24,941 bases of DNA from Pseudomonadota bacterium (GCA_023433515.1 JAEZCN010000163.1:1-24941), one strand, 5' to 3'; shown: positions 7,239 to 17,402, numbered from the stretch's first letter. Numbers and translations are program-made. Notes: generated by a model not told the origin, from the letters alone.

Positions 7239-8648
7239 TCAACCGGAGCCTCCGCCGCCACCCTGCAGACCACCGCGGGTCAGCGCGCGCGGATCGAGCA
7301 GTTTGCGCAGCTCGTCGGCCCCGAGCCCCGACATCTCGACGGCCACGTCGAACACCGGCCGGCCTTCGGCATACGCGCGCTTGGCGATCGCGGCCGCGCG
7401 TTCGTAGCCGATCACGGGATTGAGCGCCGTCGCCAGAATGGGGTTACGCGCCAGTGCCTCATCGAGCCGCGGAAGGTTGGGTTCCGCGCCGGCGATGCAC
7501 TGGGTGGCGAGCGCACGCGCGCCGTTCGCGAGCAGATGGATGCTGGTCAGCAGGTTGCTCGCGATCAGCGGCAACATCACGTTGAGCTGGAAGTTGCCGG
7601 TCTGTCCGGCGTTGGCGATCGCCGCGTCGAGGCCGATCACCTGCGTCGCGATCATCGCGACGGCCTCGGGAATCACCGGGTTCACCTTGCCGGGCATGAT
7701 GCTGCTGCCCGGCTGCAGCGCGGGTAGTGAGAGCTCGGCGAGCCCCGCGAGCGGTCCGCTGCCCATCCACCGCAAGTCGTTCGCGATCTTGGCGAGTGCG
7801 ACCGCGAGCGTGCGCAACTGTCCGGAATATTCGACCGCGGCATCCTGGCTCGCCTGTGCCGCGAAGAAGTTGCCGGCAGTCGTGAAGGGAATGGCCGTCA
7901 GCGCGCGCAGTTCCTCGATGAAGCGCGCGGCGAACCGCGCATGCGCGTTGATGCCGGTGCCGATCGCGGTGCCGCCCTGGGCGAGCGCGAGCAGCCGCGG
8001 TTCGCTCGCGCGCAGCCGTTCGATGGCGAGCTCGATTTGCGCGCGCCAGCCGGAGGCTTCCTGTCCGAGCGTGAGTGGCATGGCATCCATGAGATGCGTC
8101 CGCCCCGTCTTGCAGACTTCCGCCCATTCGCGCTCCTTGGCGCCGAGCACGTCGACGAGCGCGCGCAGTGCGGGCAGCAGATCGCGTCGGGTCACCAGCA
8201 CGGCGCTCACGTGGATGGCGCTCGGGATCGCATCGTTGCTGCTCTGGCACATGTTGACGTGATCGTTCGGATGCACCGCGCGGCCGAGCGCACGCGAGGC
8301 GAGCGTCGCGATCACCTCGTTCGCATTCATGTTCGTGCTGGTACCACTGCCGGTCTGGAACACGTCGAGGGGGAATTGATCGTCGTGCGCACCGAGCGCG
8401 ACGGATTGGGCGGCCTGGGAAATGGCGGTACCCACCTCGAGCGGCAGCAGTCCGAGATGGGCATTCGCGCGTGCCGCCGCTGCTTTGATCAGGGCCAGGG
8501 CGGCGATGAAATCCGGCGGAAGACGGGTGCCGCTCAACTGGAAATTGCGTCGCGCCCTTTCGGTCTGCGCACCCCACAACGCGTCGGCGGCCACCTCGAT
8601 CTCGCCGAGGCTGTCGCGCTCTTTGCGGGTGTCACCTTGGGATATCAT
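7239..8648 (-). CDS. fumC: Fumarate hydratase class II
   Basis: 469 residues. Iron-independent fumarase, which interconverts fumarate and malate in the TCA cycle; cytosolic homotetramer. Conserved landmarks: GSGTSTNMNANEV (100-112), HVNMCQSSNDAIPSAIH (130-146), catalytic H185 (TGRTHLMDA) and the signature loop GSSIMPGKVNP (314-324) with catalytic Ser at 315/316. The usual Gly of NMGQSSND is Cys134 here. After the fumarase core, the C-terminus has a tail of Gly and Ser (GGLQGGGGGSG) that most homologues lack. No clear Shine-Dalgarno precedes the ATG at 8648. It heads the operon fumC-nudL-mazG and diverges from purB, a member of the same superfamily whose reaction releases fumarate. Confidence 0.96.
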   Translation of the reverse strand: MISQGDTRKERDSLGEIEVAADALWGAQTERARRNFQLSGTRLPPDFIAALALIKAAAARANAHLGLLPLEVGTAISQAAQSVALGAHDDQFPLDVFQTGSGTSTNMNANEVIATLASRALGRAVHPNDHVNMCQSSNDAIPSAIHVSAVLVTRRDLLPALRALVDVLGAKEREWAEVCKTGRTHLMDAMPLTLGQEASGWRAQIELAIERLRASEPRLLALAQGGTAIGTGINAHARFAARFIEELRALTAIPFTTAGNFFAAQASQDAAVEYSGQLRTLAVALAKIANDLRWMGSGPLAGLAELSLPALQPGSSIMPGKVNPVIPEAVAMIATQVIGLDAAIANAGQTGNFQLNVMLPLIASNLLTSIHLLANGARALATQCIAGAEPNLPRLDEALARNPILATALNPVIGYERAAAIAKRAYAEGRPVFDVAVEMSGLGADELRKLLDPRALTRGGLQGGGGGSG

Positions 8649-8699
8649 GCGCGGCCAGTCTAGCAGTCCTGTTCAGCAACCATCCGAGGCGTCTCTTTC

Positions 8700-10064
8700 A
8701 TGGATTCCGCAGCACTTCTCGCGCTTTCACCCGTCGATGGCCGGTACCGCAAGAGTGCCGACGCGCTGCGGGCCGTGCTGTCGGAAAGCGGCCTGATCCG
8801 CGAACGAATCCGCATCGAGGCTGCCTGGCTGCTGGTGCTCGCGGAGGCGGCGCCGCAGATCCTCGGTCAACCGCTCGCCGATCCCATCGTGAAGCTCGCG
8901 TCGGGCATGGCCCTCGAGCCGGGCGAGGACGCGCCGGCGGCGGTCAAGGCGATCGAGAGCCGCATCAACCACGACGTGAAGGCGGTCGAATACTACGTGC
9001 GCGAGAAACTCTCGACGGCCGGCGCCTCGCCCGCCGTGCTCGAGCTCGTGCACTTCGGCTGCACGTCCGAGGACATCAACAATCTCGCATACGCGCGCAT
9101 GTTGCGCGCGGCGCGCACCGTGTTGTCGGGCGAGCTGGAAAAACTCGTCGAGAAGCTGCGCGCGTTCGCGCACGAATACGCCGCGCAGCCGATGTTGTCG
9201 CGCACGCACGGCCAGACCGCGAGCCCGACGACGCTCGGCAAGGAATTCGCCAACGTGGTGGCGCGGCTGCGGCGCGCGCGCAAGCGGTTCGATTCGGTCG
9301 AGATCCTCGGCAAGTGGAACGGCGCGGTCGGCAATTACAACGCGCACGTCGCGGCGCTGCCGAAGGTCAAGTGGCCGGCGGTGAGCCGCAAGTTCGTCGA
9401 ATCGCAGGGACTCGCCTGGAACGAATATTCGACGCAGATCGAGCCGCACGACTGGATAGGCGAATACTGCGATGCGCTGGCCGCGATCAACACGATCTTC
9501 ATCGATTTCGCGCGCGACACCTGGGGCTACATCTCGCTCGGTTACCTGCGCCAGCGCGCGGTCGCCGGTGAAGTCGGCTCCTCGACGATGCCGCACAAGG
9601 TCAACCCGATCGATTTCGAGAACGCCGAGGGCAACCTCGGCGTCGCGAACGCGCTGCTGCATCACTTCGCCGCCAAACTGCCCATCTCGCGCTGGCAGCG
9701 CGATCTCACCGACTCCACCGTACTGCGCAACGTCGGCGTCGCGCTCGCGCACAGCCTGGTGGCGTGGAATTCGCTCGCGCGCGGGCTGGGCAAGATCTCG
9801 GCCGACCCGGCCGTCATCGCCGGCGACATCGACGGCGCCTACGAAGTGCTCGGCGAGGCATTGCAGACCGCGTTGCGCGCGGCGGGCGTGCCCAACGGCT
9901 ACGAACTGCTCAAGGACTTCACGCGCGGCACGCAGGTCGACGCGGCCGGCCTGGCGGCATTCATCGACAAACTCCCGCTGCCCGAAGCGGAACGCGCGCG
10001 GCTCAAGGCCCTGGCGCCGGCGCAGTACCTGGGGCTCGCCGCCGAGATGGCGCGCGCGATCTGA
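8700..10064 (+). CDS. purB: Adenylosuccinate lyase
   Basis: 454 residues (E. coli PurB has 456). Cleaves adenylosuccinate to AMP and SAICAR to AICAR, releasing fumarate both times, in de novo purine synthesis. The N-terminus LLALSPVDGRYRKSADALR is the PurB start. Further landmarks are TSEDINN (122-128), catalytic H170 (SRTHGQTASP), NGAVGNYNAH (207-216), TQIEPHDWI and the signature GSSTMPHKVNPIDFEN (293-308) with catalytic Ser at 294/295. The start ATG follows GAGGCGTCTCTTTC, a weak ribosome site. It diverges from fumC with a 51-bp spacer. In E. coli purB is linked to nudJ, mnmA and hflD; here nudJ and mnmA lie 0.8-1.4 kb downstream, the order is changed and hflD is absent. Confidence 0.97.
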   Translation: MDSAALLALSPVDGRYRKSADALRAVLSESGLIRERIRIEAAWLLVLAEAAPQILGQPLADPIVKLASGMALEPGEDAPAAVKAIESRINHDVKAVEYYVREKLSTAGASPAVLELVHFGCTSEDINNLAYARMLRAARTVLSGELEKLVEKLRAFAHEYAAQPMLSRTHGQTASPTTLGKEFANVVARLRRARKRFDSVEILGKWNGAVGNYNAHVAALPKVKWPAVSRKFVESQGLAWNEYSTQIEPHDWIGEYCDALAAINTIFIDFARDTWGYISLGYLRQRAVAGEVGSSTMPHKVNPIDFENAEGNLGVANALLHHFAAKLPISRWQRDLTDSTVLRNVGVALAHSLVAWNSLARGLGKISADPAVIAGDIDGAYEVLGEALQTALRAAGVPNGYELLKDFTRGTQVDAAGLAAFIDKLPLPEAERARLKALAPAQYLGLAAEMARAI

Positions 10065-10307
10065 CGCCGCCTCACTACGCGGGCAGTTAGGGGCGCCGCA
10101 CAATTGGTGCGTACGAGGTCTCTGTACGAGGACCCCGTACGGGGGCCCTCCAAGTGCGATCTGCAACACGCTTTCAGGCCGGTTTCGGTCCATTTCGGCT
10201 CAAAGCGTGACGCGGTTGGCACCGAAAAGCCCCGACGCCCACCTAACCTTTCACGTGCACAAGTCACAATCTGGCTGGGGTCAGAGCCAGGGAGATGTCG
10301 TCCAAAC
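10065..10307. other. 243-bp gap between purB and the DUF7931-like gene
   Basis: Holds the 13-bp repeats (10111-10149). The rest (10150-10307) shows no convincing promoter or terminator; an E-box-like CACGTG occurs near 10253. The frame of the downstream gene is open through most of it, but the translated residues have no family character and no start codon with a ribosome site is seen. Confidence 0.6.
10111..10149 (+). repeat. Three tandem 13-bp repeats ending in a palindrome
   Basis: Units are GTACGAGGTCTCT (10111-10123), GTACGAGGACCCC (10124-10136) and GTACGGGGGCCCT (10137-10149). Each begins with GTACGRGG and adjacent units match at 10 of 13 positions. The junction of units 2 and 3 forms the perfect palindrome CCCCGTACGGGG (10133-10144), extendable to 18 bp with one mismatched pair. 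It lies 46 bp downstream of the purB stop and about 160 bp upstream of the next gene. It may be a regulator binding array, an RNA hairpin, or drift by slippage. Confidence 0.7.
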
Positions 10308-10880
10308 ATGGCGACCGGGGAATTCGATTTCACCACGCTTTCGCAGCGCAATTCGGCGCCCGGGATCGCTTTGCCCAACGGCGACACGAGCACCACGGCG
10401 CCCAACCACATCCGCGTCATCAGCTCGCTCGAAGAGATGCGCGCCGCGGTGGATGCGGTCGCGTCCAGCGCGCAGCGGCTGATGTCCATCTACACGCCCG
10501 ATCTCGAGCCGGAGCTCTACGACCAGAACGGCTTCCTCGAGATCGTGAAACGTTTCGTGCTCGCGCGCCGCTTCGCGAAGGTGCGCGTGCTGCTGTCCGA
10601 TTCCAGCCGCCTGCTGCGCGACAACAACCGCTTCATCGCGATGGGCCGCAGGCTCACGAGCTGCATCGACATCCGCCCGGCGGTCACCGCCGCGCGCGTG
10701 CGCGCCTGCGGTTACCTGATCGCGGACGATCGCGCGATCGTCTACCGCGTGCACGCGGATCGCTGGGACGGCATCGCCGATCTCAACAACCCGCCGGTGG
10801 CGCGTCCGTATCTCGACGAATTCGACGAAGTCTGGCACGCGAGTTCGCCCGAGGACTTCGCGCGCCAGGCGCAGCGCTAA
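10308..10880 (+). CDS. DUF7931-like protein (domain often found fused to GNAT acetyltransferases)
   Basis: 190 residues from the ATG at 10308. No signal peptide or membrane segment. The conserved core runs from about residue 33 (HIRVISSLEEMRAAVDAV) through SIYTPDLEPELYD, RFVLARRFAKVRVLLSD and RRLTSCIDIRP to a C-terminal RPYLDEFDEVWHAS. I recall this arrangement from the C-terminal domain of some gammaproteobacterial acetyltransferases, now called DUF7931; here it stands alone with a short, disordered N-terminus. The fold hints at a phospholipase-D-like half, but no HKD motif is present, so I assign no activity. The frame is open upstream to 10104 without any start that has a ribosome site. 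It lies between purB and nudJ, the latter starting 10 bp after its stop, so the two are probably co-transcribed. Confidence 0.7.
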   Translation: MATGEFDFTTLSQRNSAPGIALPNGDTSTTAPNHIRVISSLEEMRAAVDAVASSAQRLMSIYTPDLEPELYDQNGFLEIVKRFVLARRFAKVRVLLSDSSRLLRDNNRFIAMGRRLTSCIDIRPAVTAARVRACGYLIADDRAIVYRVHADRWDGIADLNNPPVARPYLDEFDEVWHASSPEDFARQAQR

Positions 10881-10890
10881 CTAGTCGATC

Positions 10891-11376
10891 ATGGCGTTCA
10901 ACCCGGAAGTCACGGTCGCCGCGGTCGTCGAGCGCGATTCGCGTTTCCTGCTGGTCGAGGAGCGCATCTCCGGCAGGCTCGTGCTCAATCAACCGGCCGG
11001 CCATCTCGAGGATCGGGAAACCCTGCTCGACGCGGCGATCCGCGAGACACGCGAGGAAACAGCCTGGCGGTTCGCCCCCAGCGCGCTCGTCGGCACCTAC
11101 CTGTGGCGCAGCCCCGATTCCGGACGGACCTTCCTGCGATTCGCGTTCTGCGGCTCGGTCGATGACTTCCGCGAAGGCCAGGCGCTCGATGCCGGCATCG
11201 TGCGCGCGGTGTGGCTGACGCACGAACAGCTGCTGGCCCAGCAGGCCCGCCTGCGCTCCCCGCTGGTCCTGCGCTGCCTCGATGACTACCTGCTCGGGCG
11301 GCGCCAGCCGCTCGATTCCGTGGCCGCGCTCGACCTGGCGACCGCGCCGCGGGTCCACGCCGTCGTCAATCTCTAG
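10891..11376 (+). CDS. nudJ: Nudix phosphatase NudJ
   Basis: 161 residues (E. coli NudJ has 153). E. coli NudJ acts on nucleoside di- and triphosphates and on hydroxymethylpyrimidine pyrophosphate, a thiamin precursor. The N-terminus FNPEVTVAAVVERDSRFLLVEE and the segment NQPAGHLEDRETLLDAA are NudJ-like. The Nudix box runs from G37 through E43 to R51-E52 and E55-E56 (RETREETAW); the late Gly of the box is Ala, which is common in this group. A conserved LRSPLVLRCLDDY follows. It starts 10 bp after the DUF7931-like gene with no visible Shine-Dalgarno and precedes mnmA by 39 bp, keeping the nudJ-mnmA order of E. coli. Confidence 0.92.
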   Translation: MAFNPEVTVAAVVERDSRFLLVEERISGRLVLNQPAGHLEDRETLLDAAIRETREETAWRFAPSALVGTYLWRSPDSGRTFLRFAFCGSVDDFREGQALDAGIVRAVWLTHEQLLAQQARLRSPLVLRCLDDYLLGRRQPLDSVAALDLATAPRVHAVVNL

Positions 11377-11377
11377 A

Positions 11378-11415
11378 AAGCTGCCGGACAGCTTCCACGG
11401 CGTACAATTCGCGCC
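11378..11415 (+). promoter_or_regulatory. Candidate mnmA promoter with short hairpin; leaderless start
   Basis: TACAAT (11403-11408) is a near-perfect -10 hexamer ending seven bases before the GTG start of mnmA at 11416, so transcription should begin at or next to the start codon. No Shine-Dalgarno is present. A 6-bp stem AAGCTG/CAGCTT with a 5-base loop (11378-11394) occupies the -35 to -15 region; the -35 itself (about GCTGCC) is poor. Together this suggests a leaderless mRNA. Confidence 0.4.
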
Positions 11416-12507
11416 GTGAATTCTCCCTCCCGCGAAAGGATCGTCGTCGGCATGTCCGGCGGCGTCGACTCCGCCGTCGCCGCGCTGCTGCTGCGCCGCG
11501 CGGGCTTCGACGTGCACGGGCTATACATGAGCAACTGGGACGAGGACGACGACTACTGCACCAGCGCGCAGGATTTCCAGGACGCGCGGGCATCGGCCGA
11601 GGAGCTCGCAATCCCGCTGCACCGCGTGAGTTTCGCCGCCGACTATCGCGCGCGCGTATTCGACTACTTCCTGACCGAGTACCGCGCCGGGCGCACGCCG
11701 AATCCCGATGTCCTCTGCAACCGGGAAATCAAGTTCGGCCTGTGTCTCGAGTACGCGGCGCGACTCGGCGCGCGTCGCTTCGCGACCGGTCACTACGCGC
11801 GGATCGATCACACCGATTTCGGACCGGTGCTGCGCAAGGCTCGGGACGCCGAGAAGGATCAGTCCTACTTCCTGCACGCCGTCGATCGCCGGCATTTCGC
11901 AAACGTGCTCTTTCCGCTCGGCGAGTTCACGAAGGCCGAGGTGCGCGCGCTCGCGCGCGAAGCGGGTCTGCCCGTGTACGACAAGCCCGACAGCACCGGC
12001 ATCTGTTTCATCGGCGAGCGGCCGTTCCGCGAATTCCTGTCGCGTTACATCCCGACGTCCCCCGGCGACATCGTCGACGAACACGGCGAGAGGGTAGGCC
12101 GTCATCGCGGCCTCGCCTTCCATACGCTGGGGCAACGCGGCGGCCTCGAGATCGGTGGCCGCTCCGGGGCGCGCGAGGATGCCTGGTACGTCGCGGCCAA
12201 GAACCTGCGCGAGAACCAGCTCGTCGTGGTCCAGGGTCACGACCATCCGCTGCTCACCAGTCGTGCATTGACCACCGGCCCCTGCAACTGGCTGGTGCAG
12301 CGCGATTCGATCGAATTCGATTCCGCGATCAAGGTGCGTTATCGGCAGCCCGATCAGCCCTGCCATGCGGTGGTCGGCGATGACGGCGCGATCCGCGTGA
12401 CGTTCGCCGAACCCCAACGTGCCGTGACTCCGGGGCAATTCGCGGTCCTGTACGACGGCGATCGGTGCCTGGGAGGAGGCGTCATCGAGCACACGACGCC
12501 GCAATAG
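11416..12507 (+). CDS. mnmA: tRNA-specific 2-thiouridylase MnmA
   Basis: 363 residues. Thiolates U34 of tRNA-Lys, -Glu and -Gln at position 2, taking sulfur from the Tus relay; cytosolic. The ATP-pyrophosphatase P-loop is SGGVDS (14-19). The catalytic Cys pair is C101 (NPDVLCNREIKF) and C197 (DSTGICFIGER). Other landmarks are ATGHYARI (123-130), KDQSYFLHAV and, in the C-terminal domain, the TLGQRGGLEIGG loop. The GTG start at 11416 leaves ten residues before the P-loop region, normal for the family. It lacks a ribosome-binding site and has a -10 element just upstream. It follows nudJ as in E. coli; the usual next gene hflD is missing and acnA follows instead. Confidence 0.97.
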   Translation: MNSPSRERIVVGMSGGVDSAVAALLLRRAGFDVHGLYMSNWDEDDDYCTSAQDFQDARASAEELAIPLHRVSFAADYRARVFDYFLTEYRAGRTPNPDVLCNREIKFGLCLEYAARLGARRFATGHYARIDHTDFGPVLRKARDAEKDQSYFLHAVDRRHFANVLFPLGEFTKAEVRALAREAGLPVYDKPDSTGICFIGERPFREFLSRYIPTSPGDIVDEHGERVGRHRGLAFHTLGQRGGLEIGGRSGAREDAWYVAAKNLRENQLVVVQGHDHPLLTSRALTTGPCNWLVQRDSIEFDSAIKVRYRQPDQPCHAVVGDDGAIRVTFAEPQRAVTPGQFAVLYDGDRCLGGGVIEHTTPQ

Positions 12508-12523
12508 CGGGGTGCGAGTGAGT

Positions 12524-12529
12524 TAGAAT
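12524..12529 (+). promoter_or_regulatory. Candidate -10 element of acnA
   Basis: TAGAAT, one mismatch from the consensus, lies 46 bp upstream of the acnA ATG, in the 68-bp gap after mnmA. The -35 region about 17 bp upstream is not convincing. A 40-base leader with GGAGAG would follow. Confidence 0.4.
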
Positions 12530-12575
12530 GCGCCGCTTTTTCGCCCCTGACCCAGATCTAGTGTTGGAGAGTTAA

Positions 12576-15278
<2,703 letters not shown>

Positions 15279-15301
15279 GCAGAAGGCACCGGAGGGCACC
15301 C

Positions 15302-15895
15302 ATGGAACGACGTACGCTGCTCGTGACCGGAGGTGCCCTGATCACAGGGCACGCGCTGCGTGCCCTCGCCGCCTCGCGCGAGCCCGTCATCGGCGGGCCA
15401 TGCCAGGGCTGCGAGTGGGTGTTCGACGACCAGCCCGCGAAGCTCTCATCACACGCCCGCATCGCGCCTCCCGCGGAGCCGGGCGTGCCGATGGTCATCG
15501 AAGGCGTCGTGACGGCGCGCGGCGTTCCGGCCGCGGGCATCATCGTTTACGCGTATCACACGGACGTGAGCGGTATCTATCCAACGGCGGGAAACCGGCA
15601 CGGTCGCCTGCGCGGCTGGGCGGTCACCGACGCGCAGGGCCGTTACCGCTTCGACACGATCCGTCCGGGCGCGTACCCATCCCGGAACGTTGCGGAGCAC
15701 GTGCACATGCACGTCATCGAGCCCGGCCGCGGCACCTATTACATCGACAACCTGCAATTCACCGACGACCCGCTGAACACCGCAGCCCAACGCCAGACGA
15801 GCCACCGCGGCGGGAATGGTCTGGCAACTCCAGAAAAGCGCGATGGCACGTGGTACGCGCGCCGCGACATCGCACTCGGGCTGAACATTCCCTGA
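15302..15895 (+). CDS. Exported intradiol ring-cleavage dioxygenase-like protein
   Basis: 197 residues. The fold and metal site match intradiol (protocatechuate 3,4-/catechol 1,2-type) dioxygenases, which use Fe(III) bound by two Tyr and two His. Candidate ligands are Y93 (SGIYP), Y125 (IRPGAYP), H133 and H135 (EHVHMHVIEP). IEGVVTARGVPAAGIIVYAYHTD and AVTDAQGRYRFDTIRPG are the family's beta-strand segments (each quoted stretch is short; Y83 and Y85 lie nearby). The N-terminus MERRTLLVTGG followed by a hydrophobic stretch and ALAA looks like a Tat signal, so the enzyme is probably periplasmic. C34 and C37 (PCQGCE) sit just after it. Exported small members of this family have no established substrate that I can name. 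GGAGGG six bases before the ATG supports the start. It lies 23 bp downstream of acnA, and the inverted-repeat element begins five bases after its stop. Confidence 0.85.
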   Translation: MERRTLLVTGGALITGHALRALAASREPVIGGPCQGCEWVFDDQPAKLSSHARIAPPAEPGVPMVIEGVVTARGVPAAGIIVYAYHTDVSGIYPTAGNRHGRLRGWAVTDAQGRYRFDTIRPGAYPSRNVAEHVHMHVIEPGRGTYYIDNLQFTDDPLNTAAQRQTSHRGGNGLATPEKRDGTWYARRDIALGLNIP

Positions 15896-15900
15896 CCGTC

Positions 15901-15992
15901 GGTGCCGGGTGAGAAATCGCGGAGTCAGCGGCCTGCGCTGCACTACACGATTCCACCCGGCACGTTAACTCCGCGTTTTCTCACCCGGCACC
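15901..15992. repeat. Inverted-repeat element, copy 1
   Basis: Arms 15901-15927 and 15966-15992 are complementary at 25 of 27 positions. The arm core is CCGGGTGAGAAATCGCGGAG on the left; the 38-bp loop contains a second CACCCGGCAC (15954-15963) that also occurs in the right arm (15982-15991), allowing an alternative shorter hairpin. It fills the gap between two convergent genes. The same core forms copy 2 at 23259-23350. No T-run follows on either strand, so it is not a classical intrinsic terminator. Confidence 0.85.
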
Positions 15993-16022
15993 AACCGGAA
16001 GCGGGCGCCGCTGTCCGCCCTG

Positions 16023-17402
16023 CTACTCGACCGCGTCCCGCGCGCGTTGCAGGCGCGCGACGTTAGACCAGTCGATTCGCCGCGTCGCGATCATCAGGAT
16101 CGCGAGCACGCCGAACAGCAGCAGCGCGCCCATGAGCAGCGAGTAATCCTCGGAGCGCAGGATCCAGTACAACATCGTGTAAAGAATCGCGAGTCCCGCG
16201 CCGGCGCCAAGAGACAGCGGCAGACTCTTCAGCACGCCAGTCAGATAAATCGTTATCAACGCGACCAGCGCACCCGCCGATATCGTGTAGGCGACGTCGA
16301 AGCTCACGTGCTCCGACAGCGCGAGCAGCAGCAGGTAGAACATCGCGAGCGCGAGTCCCACCAGCAGGTACTGCATGCCGTGGATCGCGATGCCGCTCAC
16401 GTGCTCCCAGAGGAAGAACGTGAGGAACGTGATCGCGATCAGCAGCACCGCGTAGTGCACCGCGCGGTAGTTGCGCTGATACACGTCGACGGGTTCATAG
16501 AACGACACACCGACCGCGCTCTGCCCCAGCGCGACCTCCACCGGCATGCCGTGGCGCACGTGGGAGTCCCACCAGCTCTGGCCGAACGAGCGATTGATCT
16601 CGAGCACCGACCATTTCGCGGAGAAGCCCTCGTCACCGATGGCGGGATCGAGCGGCGCCGGCGCGCCTTCGAACTTCGGATGCGGCCAGCGCGACTCCAT
16701 CGTGATGTCCGCCTTGCGCGCCAGCGGCAGGAACGACAACTGGCGGCTGCCTGCGAGTGTGAGCTTGACGCGGAATGGAATGGTCGCGCCTTCGCGCAAT
16801 GCCGCGATTGGAACTCCCGTCGAGATGCCCGCCGACCCGGCGTAGGCGTCCGCGGCCACCTCGCCCGGTTCGCCCCCGACGACGAGATCATCGACCGCGC
16901 GCAGCGCCCTCGATTCGGAATTGAGAACCACGAGGCGGGCTTCGTTCCACTTCACCTCCCGTCCCTCCTTGGGCTGCGTGAGATGCGCGAAGTCGCGCGT
17001 CAGGAACTCGCCGGTGATGCTGACCTTCGCGAGGTAGACGGGCGTCGAATACAGACCCACGGTGCGAGTGCTGGGCTCCGCATTCGCGCCCACCGAAAGC
17101 GTGTCCGGCAGCACGTACAACACGTTGCGGTCGGTCTCGGTGCGTTGACTCTCGCGCCCCGCCGCGCTCTGTTCGACGATCACGCGCGTCGTTTCGACCG
17201 GGATCGCGAGCAGCACGCCGCCGGTGGTTTGCGGTCCACCCCAGGACTCGGCGACACGGACCGCGGCGGTCTCGCGCATGTGGACCCGCTCGCCCACCAG
17301 GCTCTCGACCTGGCTGATCGGGATCAGCAGTAGTATGACGAGGGCGCCGATGACCAGAAGTTTGGCCAGCAGCGGCGGTATGAATCTGCGACGTTCGGAC
17401 AT
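16023..17402 (-). CDS. creD: CreD-family inner-membrane protein
   Basis: 459 residues. CreD is an inner-membrane protein of unknown mechanism, controlled by CreBC in enterobacteria and linked to envelope integrity and beta-lactam response. Here one TM segment (about 12-29) precedes a large periplasmic domain (about 35-312) and five clustered TM segments follow (about 316-333, 343-362, 371-390, 397-415, 420-440). Diagnostic stretches include HYAVLLIAITFLTFFLWE, the GMQYLLVGLALAMFYLLLLALSEH segment (341-364) and ILRSEDYSLLMGALLLF (414-430). The start is supported by GGGAG seven bases before the ATG. No creB or creC gene is in the window. It diverges from the HAD gene and converges on the dioxygenase-like gene across the repeat element. 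Confidence 0.93.
   Translation of the reverse strand: MSERRRFIPPLLAKLLVIGALVILLLIPISQVESLVGERVHMRETAAVRVAESWGGPQTTGGVLLAIPVETTRVIVEQSAAGRESQRTETDRNVLYVLPDTLSVGANAEPSTRTVGLYSTPVYLAKVSITGEFLTRDFAHLTQPKEGREVKWNEARLVVLNSESRALRAVDDLVVGGEPGEVAADAYAGSAGISTGVPIAALREGATIPFRVKLTLAGSRQLSFLPLARKADITMESRWPHPKFEGAPAPLDPAIGDEGFSAKWSVLEINRSFGQSWWDSHVRHGMPVEVALGQSAVGVSFYEPVDVYQRNYRAVHYAVLLIAITFLTFFLWEHVSGIAIHGMQYLLVGLALAMFYLLLLALSEHVSFDVAYTISAGALVALITIYLTGVLKSLPLSLGAGAGLAILYTMLYWILRSEDYSLLMGALLLFGVLAILMIATRRIDWSNVARLQRARDAVE

Noticed and set aside
10220..10235. TTGGCAC near 10215 as a sigma-54 promoter
   Set aside because: The matching -12 GC element at the required spacing is absent.
10104..10307. N-terminal extension of the DUF7931-like protein
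   Set aside because: No ribosome site, no conserved residues, and it crosses the 13-bp repeats; the ATG at 10308 is preferred.
15901..15992. Repeat elements as CRISPR or as simple rho-independent terminators
   Set aside because: Only one inverted pair per locus with no regularly spaced direct repeats, and no T-run after either arm on either strand.
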